Source: Oryzias latipes (taxonomy: Eukaryota; Chordata; Actinopteri; Beloniformes; Adrianichthyidae). From it: a stretch of DNA of 64,000 bases. Every line of letters begins with the position of its first letter. The stretch's first letter is position 1. The position numbers were made by a program, and so were the translations under genes. The stretch spans positions 14,679,015-14,743,014 of the forward strand of contig NC_019869.2 in assembly GCF_002234675.1 (NCBI RefSeq), written 5' to 3'. Of this stretch, positions 16,141-28,480 are shown one piece after another. The notes beneath the pieces were generated by a model. That model was not told the origin of the DNA. It was given only the letters and a program-made list of their open reading frames with translations, and did not search any database.

Positions 16141-18250
16141 ACTGTCCACTCAGAGGAAACAAGGCTTTAGAGAACTCAGTGGACTGATAACAGCTCAGGC
16201 TTCAAAAAAGACGATTTCTTTTCAGGGGAAAATTTTAAATTTTAGATCCTTTAAGAGGAATTTGATTGTCATCAGCAAAAAATTGATAACTAATCCCTTA
16301 AAATTCCACTCCAGAGACAACATGAATGTGAACAAGAGCGGACTGGAATTGGACCCTTGTTAAAATCCAAAAGAAATGTATAAATTTTGTACAGTATAGT
16401 GTCTTGTGGATATATCGATGGTAAGGAGCAGCGCATGTAAATATGTGATGGTCAGAACAGTACTTACCATTTTCTTCCACATGACCATATCCCATCTAAG
16501 TCAGAGCTTGTTTTGGGGAGTAAACCCCCTAAATAAGCAGGTTTTAGAATTTAGTATTCCTGGTGGTTTAGTGCACTTTAGTCTTTGGTTCTCTCCTAAG
16601 AACTTGATGTAAAAATAGGCAAATTAAAGCAAACCAAGGATGTAAAATGTATCTGCAGTCCTCATGTATATTAACCAAGGCCTTGGGATTCTAACTAATC
16701 AAAGAGGTCTGATGTTTGGTGTCATATTTCTTTCCTCAGGGAATTTTTGCATTTTATTAGACTTGATTTGTTGACCTTTTAATCAAAAGCTGCAACACTT
16801 TATTTCTTTTTCCCCCCCAAAACACAGAATCAAAACAGTAATTACAATTCAAGCCATTCCTGTTTGGTATGTTATGAAAGCAGGAGTTTAACAATTTTAA
16901 TGAAAGTAAAAAAAAAAGTTACCTGCAATGCTCCCGTCTTTATTCAACCACTTGTCAGTGAAACTTTAGAAACTTTGGGTAAAATTTGTTAAACTATTGT
17001 GACAAATTGTGAAACAGATTGAAGGCAAAGACAACTTTAATTTGGACCGTTTTTGATAAATCATCTTCTTACAAATCTGTTTTTCATTATTTCTTGAAAC
17101 CTGGATTTATGTCTCTAAGTATCAGCAGCTGTAGTCTGGCTTTACCTGGTTTGAACTGCAGCTTAGGAATCTGATAGCAGAATAAAATAAATGCGTGAGG
17201 AGCAGAAATTACAGCGACAGACAGATTTGGATGTTACACAGATGTTTTCAGATGCTGGACAGAAGATTATGTCAGTAATCTCCCCAGTCATCAGAATGAG
17301 AAAGCGAGGAATGCTGTGAGAATGCTTGCAGTCAAGCAGAGACACTGCAGGAGAACTGTAATGTCAGAAATAGTAATTAAAAAAATGTCATTTACATAGT
17401 TGGAGAGCGGCAGTTATGCAACAGACACCATATGGAAGAGGACCCAATCCCTGTAACACACAAGTTTCTGATGAAGTCAGAGAGTTCATGGTAAACTTTG
17501 CTTTCTTCATCATTTACTAAATGGCACTCTCGTGCATTTTATTTGGTCAGTAAGGTGTACAATGTAATGATAAATAAAAATAAAATGAGAAAGGCTTTAA
17601 TTTCAATTAAAGCCTTTCTCATTTTATTCAATTATTCAATTATTTCTATTATTATTTGATTTGGTAAAAACAAAACAAAGTGAAATAACTCAAAGGTGTT
17701 GATCTTTTTTTTATCTATCTTCTTTTTTCTGTCTCATGTCTTGATGCTGTAAAGTTTTCCACATGCTAAGTCCCTGCAGACTATAACTTGAAAAATCTAA
17801 GAGTAGAAATTTAACAAGACGTAAAAAACTCCAAACTATAAATATCAAATCCACAGTAAAATTTCACAAAATTTACGCTAATTAAAAAAAATTATTTACA
17901 AAATCTTAACCATTACTGGTGATACTTAAAAAAAACTAAATATTGGTCCACACATCTTGAGAGACGACAACTACAGAAGACTGCAATTTTTTTCAGTTTG
18001 GTTTCTTGACATTATATCATTTTGCCTTAAAATGCCAAAATCATAATTAAAAAACCACTGGGAACGCTTTGAAAATAGATCAAAAGATGAAGATCGTACT
18101 ATAGACTCAGTTCAGATTACAGTTGTAGCAACTAAATTAAAGAATTGTTTTTTTAAGTCAAAATCTTCTTAATTTAAACCCACTCTACATTTCTGTGAAT
18201 TTGTCCCATAAAAAGCATTTTGGTTGACAAAATCAGAAGAGGAAAAAACA
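16141..18250. other. AT-rich spacer between convergent genes
   Basis: No gene was seen. This interval separates the 3' end of the plus-strand GSG1-like gene from the 3' end of the minus-strand visinin-type gene. Its one notable structure is the hairpin at 17579-17628. Confidence 0.5.
17579..17628. repeat. perfect 24-bp inverted repeat (hairpin)
   Basis: AATAAAATGAGAAAGGCTTT plus AATT at 17579-17602 is followed by a two-base spacer TC and then its exact reverse complement at 17605-17628. All 24 pairs match. The outer six bases give AATAAA on both strands. It may be the fused ends of a tiny MITE or a bidirectional 3'-end element between convergent genes. Confidence 0.9.
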
Positions 18251-18268
18251 GTTTGTAAAATTTTCATT

Positions 18269-18274
18269 TTTATT
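18269..18274 (-). terminator. candidate polyadenylation signal of visinin-type gene
   Basis: TTTATT on the plus strand (AATAAA on the minus strand) lies about 615 bases beyond the stop codon at 18890. The region is AT-rich, so other signals are possible. Confidence 0.3.
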
Positions 18275-18889
18275 ACAATCTTCACTTGTTGTTATTACAA
18301 AGGAAAATCTTCAACTGAGACTACTCTCCAACTTTTCTAGCGAACAACCATCAGACAACACTGGTAAATATACATGAAAGACCAAAAAAGACAAAATTGA
18401 AAATCATAAAACATATATGGGAGTTTTTAGAAAGGTTAAAATAATGAAACTAATGCTCAGGAAATGCAGGAAACACATGGTTATAATTAGTCTGTTTGCA
18501 TTCTAAAATCAACACATATTCTTCTAAAAGAAATAACCTTACCCTTACACATTGTAGTCTCCATTCATAAGTGAGCTTCAGCAAAAAAAAAAGTGTAGCT
18601 ATGAGGGTTTGCTTTAGAGCAGTAAAAACTTTTGCTTCTGTCACCACAATGACAATTTTTTAGCTTCATGTTTCATCTGCAGCACATCTTTAAAGAGGAC
18701 ACTGATACAAACAAACGTTACAAAACCAAGCTGGAGATTATGCACGGCTGATTGATGTGGGGCAATGGCGCATTATAGGCGCGCCTCCTGTGTGTAAGGG
18801 TGCGTTCAGGCGTCACTGCATTAACAGAATGAAGGATGGTGCTGAAAGTGGCTGGAGCGGATGGGAGGTGAGTCCTCTTCATCGGACTT

Positions 18890-21710
18890 TTATTTCAGTG
18901 GTTCATACTGAATCAGAGAAAGGGCTTCCTCGTTGTTCAACAGTCCGTGGACAAACTCTCCCTCTGCGATTCGGTCTGAAATGGAGCAAAAAGGACAAAG
19001 TAACATTAACTTTTTTCAAATACGCACAACTGTTCCAGCCAGATAAGGAAAATAAATGACTATTATGAAAATATTATATACTGTATATGAATTGAATGAA
19101 TATTTCAAACTAATGTGAAGTAGTTAAGCTTTCTAGTTTTACGGTGGTTAAACATATAAAACACAACAATGCTGTTCTTGGCAAGGAGGTCACAGGTAGA
19201 AATGCAGATGGGAACTTTTATTGTAGAACGTATTTTGGATTAAGAAAACCCAAGAAGAACTGTACCCTATAGGATAAAGTTCTAAAACTTGTCAGAAAAT
19301 GGGTATTTTAACTTAAAGTAGCATCCCCACCAAATACAAAGGGGTTTTCCATGATATGATCCAATAAGGTCAAACATACTTTTTTTTTAGTTTGAAAAAG
19401 ATGAGTGTAACTAATTTGAATGTAACTAAGTCAGCTTTTTAATTTATTTTATTCTAAGACATACACGAGCAATAAATGTTGATCATATCAAACTTTGACT
19501 AAATTTGGCTCTGTTTAGGATTGTGAAATCAGTTTCCAAAGGTGTTTTTTGTCACTTCTTTATTTGGCAGCTTCATTTTGCAACAAGTAGTCCCCAAGTG
19601 AATATTTATGCCATTTTTTCTATCTGTGTTATTTTCTAATAAAATTTAAAAGTATATCGAATAGTTGTAACTCCTATTTAACTCCTTTTAGTGTTTATTT
19701 TATGAAATTTGAATGTTAATGTTTGCATTTTTCGTCATTCTGGACTTTTGTTGCTAACTTGTTCTGTGTGTCTCAATCTAAACCCTCTCCTCTCACCGTT
19801 ATCTTCTTTGTTGAAGGTTTTCCAGAGCTTCTCCGCCCTCTTTTCAGGAGTGTTTTCGTCGTCGGGCAGGTCATCCACCTCATCTTTGGGAATCAGCTTG
19901 AAAATAGACTGTTAAACAAAGTAAGGACACTTTAGTCAGATTTCACTGTCGCTTCCTTTAGATCTACTTAATCTACGTAATTACTGGAACTACTGAACCG
20001 ATTCATCTTTTATTTTCAAGGATTTTGTCCAAGTCACAAACTGACCAGCAGTCTCTTGACAAAACCAGCAACATGTGGGATTAACCCACTTCCCTCTCTG
20101 ACTCTGACTTTGTTCTGTGATGAGATGAGCTTTAATCTATCAAATTGAAATCTTTTTTCTGCATAAAAGTCTGTTTTGAATGAATGTGAAGAGAAAAGAG
20201 TGGAATCATTTCAGTTTGGTGTCATTCTGTGTACAAATATCATTGGTATAAAGCAACTTTTTTTACAAATCAATGAACAACCTCTCTGCATTACATTATT
20301 TACATATTTATATTATTTACATTTACATTCCTTTTTTAATATATGTCTTAAACCTTTTACCTACATCTTAACATTCTTAGCAGCACAAGAAAGTCACAGC
20401 ACGGATTCAAAACATGGCCCTTGACAAAGACAACATGTCAATAGCAACGCTATACCTTATTATGTCTGAGACTGATGAGTCTGTTCATAACATTTCATGG
20501 CTCTACCTTACAGTAGATTCTGCTATTTTAATTTTTTTGGTGATATATTGAAACTAAATGTCACTTTGTTAACATTGACTAAAGACAGGATTTTACTAAG
20601 GCATGTGGGTTACCTGGGTGTTACCGTCAAGCGCTGTCCTGGGATTAATCTGCCTAAATGATCAATCCGCAAGTGTAATCCTCAAGAATAAGTTTGCGAA
20701 AGTTACAGGTCAGATGAATTGCGTCTTGCAACTATAGAAGCCCTCATTAGTACTATATTGTGGTGTGATGAACACATTTTCAATTGGTGAGTCTACATTT
20801 AAAAGCAAAAATCTCTCTGGCTCTATCGACCAAAATTATTCAATTTGATTACTTGAATTACTTCTTATTTGCTTTCTTAGTGCCTTAAATTAAATGTCTT
20901 TGAAAATCTGAATTCAATTTCTCTCAAATTGCTTAACTTATGTGAGTGTCATGGTTTAGTGAGTGTGCCACCAAGTGAATAAGACCTTGTTAGTAAAGGT
21001 CTAGAAAGTGAAAACAACAGTCTTTGTTTCCTCAAAACCAGATAGTAAAAATCAAAATTCATAAAACCAGCAGCTGAAACTTTTTATAAACATCTGCAAA
21101 TTAAATATTTATTACTCCAATCCAGTGTTCCAGGTTTTAAATAACTAGCATTGCAAATTTCAACCAATTTTTGTTTACTGTAACTTTATGCTCATTCCAA
21201 AGGATTTGAATTGTCGTTTGCTTAAATCAGTTATTAAGCTCTATGCCGATGACATGATTTTCTATAGCTCTGTAAAGAATTTGCAGTTTCTTTGAGTAGA
21301 ATGACTCAGCAGGAGTGCCTCAAACTCACCGCACAGATTTCTTTGACCTCAGACTTGGTGATGTATCCATTTTTGTCTACGTCAAACAGCGAAAAGGCCC
21401 ACTCCAGTTTTCTTGTGGTCTTCCCTGTTGACGTCATGTGGAGGGCAATGATGTACTCCTTGAAATCCAAAGTGCCATCATCGTTGGTGTCAAAGGAGCG
21501 AAAGACATGCTGGGCGTACGTGTTGGCGTCGCTTTCCGGGAAGAACTTGCTGTAGATGTTCTGAAACTCCTCTTTGGTAATGCGCCCCGACGGACACTGC
21601 TTCTTGAAGTTTTCGTACCAGTGGACGATCTCAGTCTCTGAGAACTTGGTACTGAGCTTCAGGTCCTCCAGGATCTCTTTGGACACGGCACCGCTCTTGC
21701 TGTTCCCCAT
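18890..21710 (-). CDS. rcvrn: recoverin-family calcium sensor, visinin (cone) type
   Basis: Three coding exons: 21330-21710, 19797-19908, 18890-18975; GT-AG borders and phases agree; 192 aa. The N-terminal M-G-N-S-K-S gives the glycine-2 myristoylation site. EF1 is disabled (C39-P40 in C-P-S-G-R-I). EF2 loop residues 74-85 (D-T-N-D-D-G-T-L-D-F-K-E) and EF3 loop 110-121 (D-V-D-K-N-G-Y-I-T-K-S-E) are canonical. EF4 (about 160-171) starts with Asn and is degenerate. The end, I-A-E-G-E-F ... L-I-Q-Y-E-P-L-K, and the 192-residue length match visinin, which lacks the longer Lys-rich recoverin tail. Family proteins are photoreceptor calcium-myristoyl switches that restrain rhodopsin/cone opsin kinases. 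The paralogue name (rcvrn, rcvrn2 or rcvrn3) cannot be fixed by eye. An upstream non-coding exon is likely (see 22637). A LINE reverse-transcriptase relic lies in intron 1 just 35 bases from the exon 1 donor. Confidence 0.92.
21191..21295 (+). pseudogene. LINE reverse transcriptase fragment with YADD box
   Basis: A 35-codon plus-strand frame ends at a TGA (21293-21295) and contains K-L-Y-A-D-D-M-I-F-Y-S-S, the catalytic Tyr-Ala-Asp-Asp motif of non-LTR reverse transcriptases followed by the usual hydrophobic strand. The upstream part (L-I-P-K-D-L-N) is decayed and no longer frame is kept. It lies antisense within intron 1 of the visinin-type gene. Confidence 0.65.
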
Positions 21711-22760
21711 TGCTGCGACTAGCTTTTACACACTACAGTTGTGAATTCGGGCAGATTTTCTAGGGTTATCGTGAGACAATTCCAACTTAATGAGTTTTAT
21801 TTTGTGGTCGTAGTAAACAGATGACAGTCCGTGGTTGATCCTTGTCTCTGCCTGCACTTCAAGCTCTGAGACACAAATGCTGTGAAAAGAACAGAAGCCG
21901 CTTTAAAAGCTTATTAAGCCAATCAAGCAGGAGTAACACTGGCAACTTAGTTCAGATCTTAAGGGTTGTTTATCTTTGAGTAACATGTTGTGCGTCAGAA
22001 AGTTCTGGCATCTCCCCCTTGCTATTTTAGATTCAAGGCAGCTTATGAAAGTTAAAGGAGAGGAAATACTGTTACATGATACGAAAGGGCTCGTCTCTGT
22101 AAGGAAATTAGCCAAACAGGAACTAAATCTGGACATAATGGAAATATAAAATAAACAACCTTCAGACCTGCTTTTTGGTGGGGAATTGTTACAGGATATA
22201 GCCATAAATTAAATAAAAAATCTATTTTGTTGCACATTGTTCATGAAATGCTCCATTCTATTAGTAAGGATGGGAAATTTAGACCAACTGCTATAGTTTT
22301 TTCTTATTTATTAGAGATATCTCAGCTGTCTTGCATGTTTTCAGAGTTGGGTGGTTCAGTATTACACTTAAAAAACACATTTTCACACTTTTTGCAAATA
22401 AAGAGTTGGTAATCGCAGGTATCAGGTGAGTCGAGAAACATACAAATCCTCAGGAAAAAAACTCTTGCATGCCAATTATTACTTAAAATTTTCAATTATT
22501 CAATAAAAAAAAACAGAATTATGACCAGGATTTGTCCATCAGATTCATTTTAAATCAAAATCTCCAGCTGCTTCATCTTGAAGTGTGACATAAACAGACG
22601 GCCTAAACTCAACTTGCACCGTGGTGTGGGTCTTACCTGTGCGATCAGCAGAAGGCTAGGAGCAGAGATGCTGTGTCTGACAGCAGCAGCAGCAACAGAA
22701 ATCAGCCGCCACCTGCTGCCACCAACCACATATGTGTCTGTCAGAGGTGGAGCCTCAGCA
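21711..22760 (-). promoter_or_regulatory. 5' untranslated region and promoter of visinin-type gene
   Basis: On the minus strand a splice acceptor (CTTCTGTTCTTTTCACAG) lies near 21883, so the coding exon probably starts there. A donor CGCACAG|GTAAGA occurs at 22637/22636, which suggests a non-coding first exon covering roughly 22637-22760. Its sequence has CAGCAG repeats and ends in CTGCTGATCGCACAG. No TATA box or clear CRX/OTX site was identified by eye. The intron between (about 21.9-22.6 kb) shows nothing else. Confidence 0.4.
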
Positions 22761-23669
22761 GCAGCTACATGAACCTGATAAATTAGTCACATGGCACATA
22801 TTTCCTTGTGTTAGCTTGATTGAAAAGATTATTGTTGTGCAGAAGTGCGACATTAGCGATCTAAAGATGAACACAGAACTTATTTTAACGAGTCCGTCAT
22901 GAAAATACAAGTTTTTGGACGTGAGTGGAAGTTAAAACAGAATTAATTCTGACTTGTTTTTTATAAGTCATCACAGTCTGTTGAAAATTGGAATAACTTT
23001 GTGTGTACAATATCAAATATTTTTTTATTTCCAGAGAACGTGAATTTATAGCATAGAAATACACGTTTCAATATATTTTAGGAAACCAAGCTGAGGTTTG
23101 TGCGGAAATCACACCTTTAGCCAATCACATATACACATGTTGACTGATTGATCGTGGTAAGTTCTAGCTCTCATTCATAAATTATGTTTGTAAATTCAAA
23201 CCTAGTAATATAGATTATTTGACATATTTGTTTTAATTTTAGTCTAAAATCAAAAGAAACAAGATATACAGATGTAAAGAATCATAATAATAATGCTACA
23301 GTTCCTACAGGATATTATTTGAAACCTTTGAATTTCAAACAATAATCCTAATAATCATATAAATGGCACAAAAAGTAGGAGACTTTGGATTTAGCTGATA
23401 ATTTCTTGTGATAAAACATCTTGACAAGATGGAAAACCTAAAGGATTGTAACAAGAATCTTCTGCTGAAGAGTGCCTGGGTTGCACCCATGAAAACTGAA
23501 TAGATCTTCTCAGCAAATGCATGAAACTGTTGTCTGATGTTTGATGAAGTTTAAAGAAGTCAGACCATTTGGAAATTTGCCTATTTACTGATGTAAGAAG
23601 CAGGAAACTCTGTAGTGTTTGAAACAACTAAACACAATAATAATAATATTACTTTTGTCTGAAGTCAGA

Positions 23670-24366
23670 CTGTGTAGATGTGTTGATCACTACACAAAAC
23701 GGCTCCCTCAAACCATCAAAAAGAGGGATGCTGGGATTTTACCATTTAGGAATCTTGTGGAAAAGCCTCCCAAAGAACCTCAGGGCCGCAGAGACTGTTG
23801 TTTGTTTTTAAAGGAAGGCTTAAGACCCATTTAATCTAGCTTTAAGTTGAAATTTAGGAATTTATTTGATATTTTAATTATTTATGTTCTCTTTTTATCA
23901 ATTTGATTTATGTGTATGTATATACATTTATTTATTTTTTACTTATTTGTTTACTTTTTTTTTCTTTTTTAATTTTTTTATTCACACTTACCATTTTATA
24001 TGTCTATTAAGGTTTATTTATGTACTTATTTGTTGTTTTTTTAAACATATTTTAATTTTCATTTTCATTGTATTCCTTTTACCTTTTAGTTGTAACTCCC
24101 GTGTTTTCCTCATAGGGATCCTCCACATCAGTGACAGACCCTTCTCAGTGGACGGGTCATTGCAGTGGGATCTCCTGGTTCTGGCTCTTAAACTCGGTTC
24201 TGGGTAGTCCTGTGGTACTATACTCCGTGATCTTGAGTGGGGGGTCACTGATGTGGACATGTCCCCAAAAGATCGTTTCCCCACCAGGTTTCTACATCGC
24301 ATCATTTTATCACTCTTTTTATCATGGAGTGTTTACATAAATAAAGTTTGATTTGATTTGATTTAG
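23670..24366 (+). mobile_element. 5'-truncated LINE with TTGAT tail
   Basis: One frame around 23750-23830 reads L-W-K-S-L-P-K-N-L-R-A-A-E-T-V-V-C-F followed by a stop. This matches the 'LWNSLP..LR.A.....FK..LKTHL' end of non-LTR retrotransposon ORF2. A T-rich 3' UTR follows, then AATAAAGTTTGATTTGATTTGATTT, a short tandem tail typical of LINEs that end in a pentamer repeat. Two in-frame stops show that it is dead. The 5' border is approximate. Confidence 0.7.
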
Positions 24367-27300
24367 TATCCGCCCCTCAATTCTGAGGGAAACTCTCCAG
24401 AACCTTCTTTGGGGAGACGGTGTTGCCACGGACACTAGATTTGGTTCCAGACTGTGGTGATTTGGAATCATCCCTATTTCCAAAATCTTAAAGTTTCTCT
24501 CCTTCTAATTGCTTAAAAGTATGTCAAGCCTTGTTTGTTTTGTTTTTTTAGTGAAGGAAATGTCGTCCCTCATGACCACACTGCCTCCCCCAAAAGATGT
24601 TCCTGTGTCATGTACATGCTAGTCTCAACATTTTCTTAACACTTTGATCAAATGACTTAATTGCCTTTGACTACATCTGCAAATTTCACTTAATAAACTT
24701 CTATAAGGCAAATGAAACCAAAAGTGGGAGGAGCATATTGACCAAAGTTTACTCAGCTGCTAGACAAAATAAGACTTGAAGCTCTGTTGGATTCATCCAT
24801 TAAACACCCAACTGCCTATCAAAAAGCACGCCCCTTAGATATATGCAATTTTGATTTAGGGGCATTCTTTATTTAAACTCCTTCAGAATTGTCAAGACTA
24901 ACAAATTGAGAAATAAAAATTGGTAATGCTTCTGAGATCAGAATGCACAGAATGTTTTGCTTTGTTTCATGTGAGGTTTTTGACTTGTAATTCAATAGAG
25001 AATTGCTCTTTTCCACCTGCCTCCAGTGGTCTTTGGAGGAACTGCAACATATGGTAATTCTAGGTTGGCGTCAACTTAATCAAATGAATAAAATTCAAAC
25101 TTTAGTTATAAATGTTAAGTAAGATGCTAAAATTGCTGAAAATGTGTCTCTCAAAAAGAAAAACAATGCATGCCTTTGTTGAACTTAGTACTGAAAAGCA
25201 AATTTGGCTGTAACGACAGCTGAAAAGAGGCCGGATGATTGAAAGCAATGCTTATAATGTTACAAGAAATCCTAATAATTTAGCTGACTAGTGTGTGTTA
25301 CAGTTAAAAATTGGAACGAAGCAGAAAAACAGTAGCTGCTGACGTTACACGGAGAACTTTATGAAAGATATTAAATTACCCAAATGTAAGCTCAAAGGGA
25401 AAAAATGGAAAAAGACACAAGAATGCTAGTTTAATGAGCTAAAGGGGTTTAAAAAACATAATGTATACCAGGTATGTTTTGGTAAATTTAACCTATTTTA
25501 AGTGCCATGCGCTTCATTTGTCCAACAGAATATGACAGTTGAAAAGTCATATTTTGTTGAAAGTTTCTGCCACTTTGGGTGAAACAACAAATGAAAAAGG
25601 GGGAGAATGTAGCTGAAATCTTCAGAAAAAAGTTAGATGAGCACTGGAAATGGACATGCCAACTACTGCGTCGACACAGCGTTGCCTATCTGCTCCAAAC
25701 CTGATCAGATGACGCGACAAAGTAAAAGATTTCCTGGACTACTTTGGTCCTTGAGACTTAACGGTTAAATCTAGAGCTTGGTGGGTGGAGGGTGTCGGTA
25801 CTTCAGTCAGTACAGGATTTGAACGTACTTAATGGAGTGTTGACTGCTGACCTCACCATCTGCTTCTCTGTCACTCTGCATCTGTACACAGGGACTGCAG
25901 CACCTTCCTTTGAGTAGGTGGGAAACCAGCTGTCTGAACTCTGCTGACCTCAGGGATCAACCCATTTTTACACGTCTTGACCAACTGGGTGTAATGCCTC
26001 GCTACAGTCGGCAGTATTTACTCATTAAAAATGGTCCAGAGCTGTGGGAAACAGGACTGTGCTGAAGCCCAAACACATCGTCGCTGAGCTTTGAGTCAAC
26101 ATTTCAGGACATCTGTTCATCAGAAAACTTCAGGAAAAACAGATGATTCTGACACATGCTCTACTTTACTATTCATTGGAACTGTCTTGCTTTTGTACTA
26201 AAATAAAATAAAACTCAGAAAGTTTAGCATTATCGTGACAACATTATCTTTTAGATTGCATGCAAAAAATCCCCTAATTAAAAAGTTTTAAAGTGGTTTC
26301 TTCCAACAAAATGCAATATATAATTGTTTCTGCTTTACCATGTCAGACAACCATCTGAGAGAAGAGATTCCATTTATGATTTTCATTCCGTTTTGTTATT
26401 GACTCTAAATTCCTTTTTTATTTTTCAATAAATTAATTTCATGATGAAATTTTTTTCAAGTTTGCTCAAGGAAAAGAAAAGAAAAGCAGATTAATGGAAA
26501 ACAAAAGTGTAAAACCCTCAATGGTTTTCAAAAAGACGGATACTTTAAAAGATAAAGAGTTAGAAAAATAGAAATAACTGCAAAAATAGCATTAATTGGG
26601 ATGACAAAGGACAGAACAGCAACAAAAATCCAGCCAAAATCAGCAAGATTTTAACTGCATTTAGTTCAAAGTTAGCTGAGAAAGTGTAAGGCAGCTCAGA
26701 AGAAGCATTGTTAGAGCAACAAAAAATGACATCACATGTAAGTCAGCTCAAATTTATTACACAAAAAGGTTTTTGAAAAATGTAGAAAACATTAAATCAG
26801 CTCAGGGAAATGTTTAATGGAAAAATATGAATCCTTCACACCAAAACAATGCAGCTTCTATTGATTAATTATCTTTTTAAAAAAAGGGATGGGGGCATAA
26901 AATCTAACAAAATTTGAATTTAAGACTGCTCTAATTTAACGTTCCAAAAAAATGCTGAAACGGTTGTTTGACATGAGCTGAAGAAAGAGTAGAACAATGA
27001 AAAAGCTAAACAAATTTGTAAAAACAATTTATTGAACCAAATTAAATAGTAGAAGGCAATGCAATTACTTTGAACCAAAACAGGTTATATTTTGAGCTAA
27101 ACTAAATGAAAAAGTCTGTAATTTGGACAAATGAGCTGAATAATGATGGAATATCAGGGGAAAATGAATGGTAAAAATGTCCAAACAAAATGGAAAATTT
27201 GATCAAAAGACATTAAAACTTTTGTTAGGAGAATCATTGCTCAAATCCACAGTTAACATTTATTTGCCAAAACACTAAATGACAAATAAGCACAATATAC

Positions 27301-28400
27301 ATTGAGATTTATTTAGGTTTAACACTTTTTACTAAATTATCTTCCGAAATTGTCAAAAAAAAGCGTGAAATGTTGTCTTTAAAGTTTTTTGGTTTCAGAC
27401 TGGTTGATAATCGTGATCCTCGGTTTTACTGAGCAATGTAATAAAATATAAAGTAGTACTTTGTGCAAAATGAAAGCAGGGAAGTCATAGATTTATAACA
27501 ATATCTGCTAAGAGTTACTACAAATGTAATAAACTCTGAATAAAAACTTTTCAGTAGTGGAGTTTTATGGGGGATTTTGAGCATTCTGTTTCCTTTAGGG
27601 CAATGGAATTAAAAAACAAAAAAAAAACAAATGTAAAAGTATTAATTTAGGGTAAAAACTAATATCAAGTCCTGGAGCACCTTAATGTCTGATAAAAAAA
27701 ACAGTCATTGGGCAGAGTTAGCTCTGCTGATAAAAGCAGTTCAATCCACGATCTCAGTGATCTGAGTGACCCTCAGTTTAACTACATTACCTTTCCTCTT
27801 TTAGATAAAAAGACTTTCCCTTCAGACGATAAGATATCTGGCTTTGGTGGATTAACAGTCTTGCATTGCTTGGCCCTGTAAACAAGTCTTCTCTCACAAT
27901 CCACAACCTCACCTTTAACCCAGAACCTTGGTTTAGAGTGAGCTTTGGGGAAGGGAATCCTTAGACTATAAGGAGCACGGGGATTAAAATGGAGGAGCAG
28001 AAGGGAGACGGGGAGGTAAAAGAGGTGATGTTGGGCCGCGTAAGGAGGATTTGGCCGCCACACAAAACAGAAAGAGTCATGGAAAACTGGCAAGGTCCAT
28101 AACAGAGCTGAGAAGTCCTTTCCCAGGTCTTTGACCAGACTTGTGCAATTGGTTTCTAAATAAATAACGTTGGTTCTCTGCTCCATAAATCCCTCAGCTT
28201 CAGGTAAAGTAAAGCAGACTTTTAAGCAGATTTCAATCAATGGTGATTGTTATAATCTCCTATTTAGAGCAGAACATTTTTGTCTGATCAGATCCAAACT
28301 AGATTTTATTTTTTGTGGTTTCTGTGGTTGTTTTTTTCTGTCATTTTTTTTCATTGCAACTCAATGTATTTAGGTTTTTGTTCTTTTCCTCTTCTTATCC
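24367..28400. other. AT-rich intergenic spacer
   Basis: Only short frames were seen. The longest, on the minus strand at 27782-28240 (152 codons), is rich in Pro, Phe and Lys but has no recognisable domain or splice signals. Some unique-looking, moderately GC-rich sequence at 25740-26110 could hide a regulatory element, but nothing specific was identified. Confidence 0.4.
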
Positions 28401-28418
28401 TGAGATGTTCAATTTTAA

Positions 28419-28480
28419 GTCATGTAACACCCATACCATAGTCATGTAACACCCATACTTGACCAGCAGAGGGCAGCAGG
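28419..28480. promoter_or_regulatory. 22-bp tandem duplication beside CTCF-like motif
   Basis: GTCATGTAACACCCATAC occurs at 28419 and again at 28441 (period 22). Immediately after it, GACCAGCAGAGGGCAGCAG at 28461-28479 fits the core of the CTCF recognition sequence (CCASNAGRKGGCRSYR). It lies midway between the visinin-type gene and TMEM238. Motif match only; binding is not shown. Confidence 0.35.

Noticed and set aside
27782-28240. 152-codon minus-strand open frame as a gene
   Set aside because: No domain, no splice partners and an unremarkable composition; plausible by chance in 64 kb.
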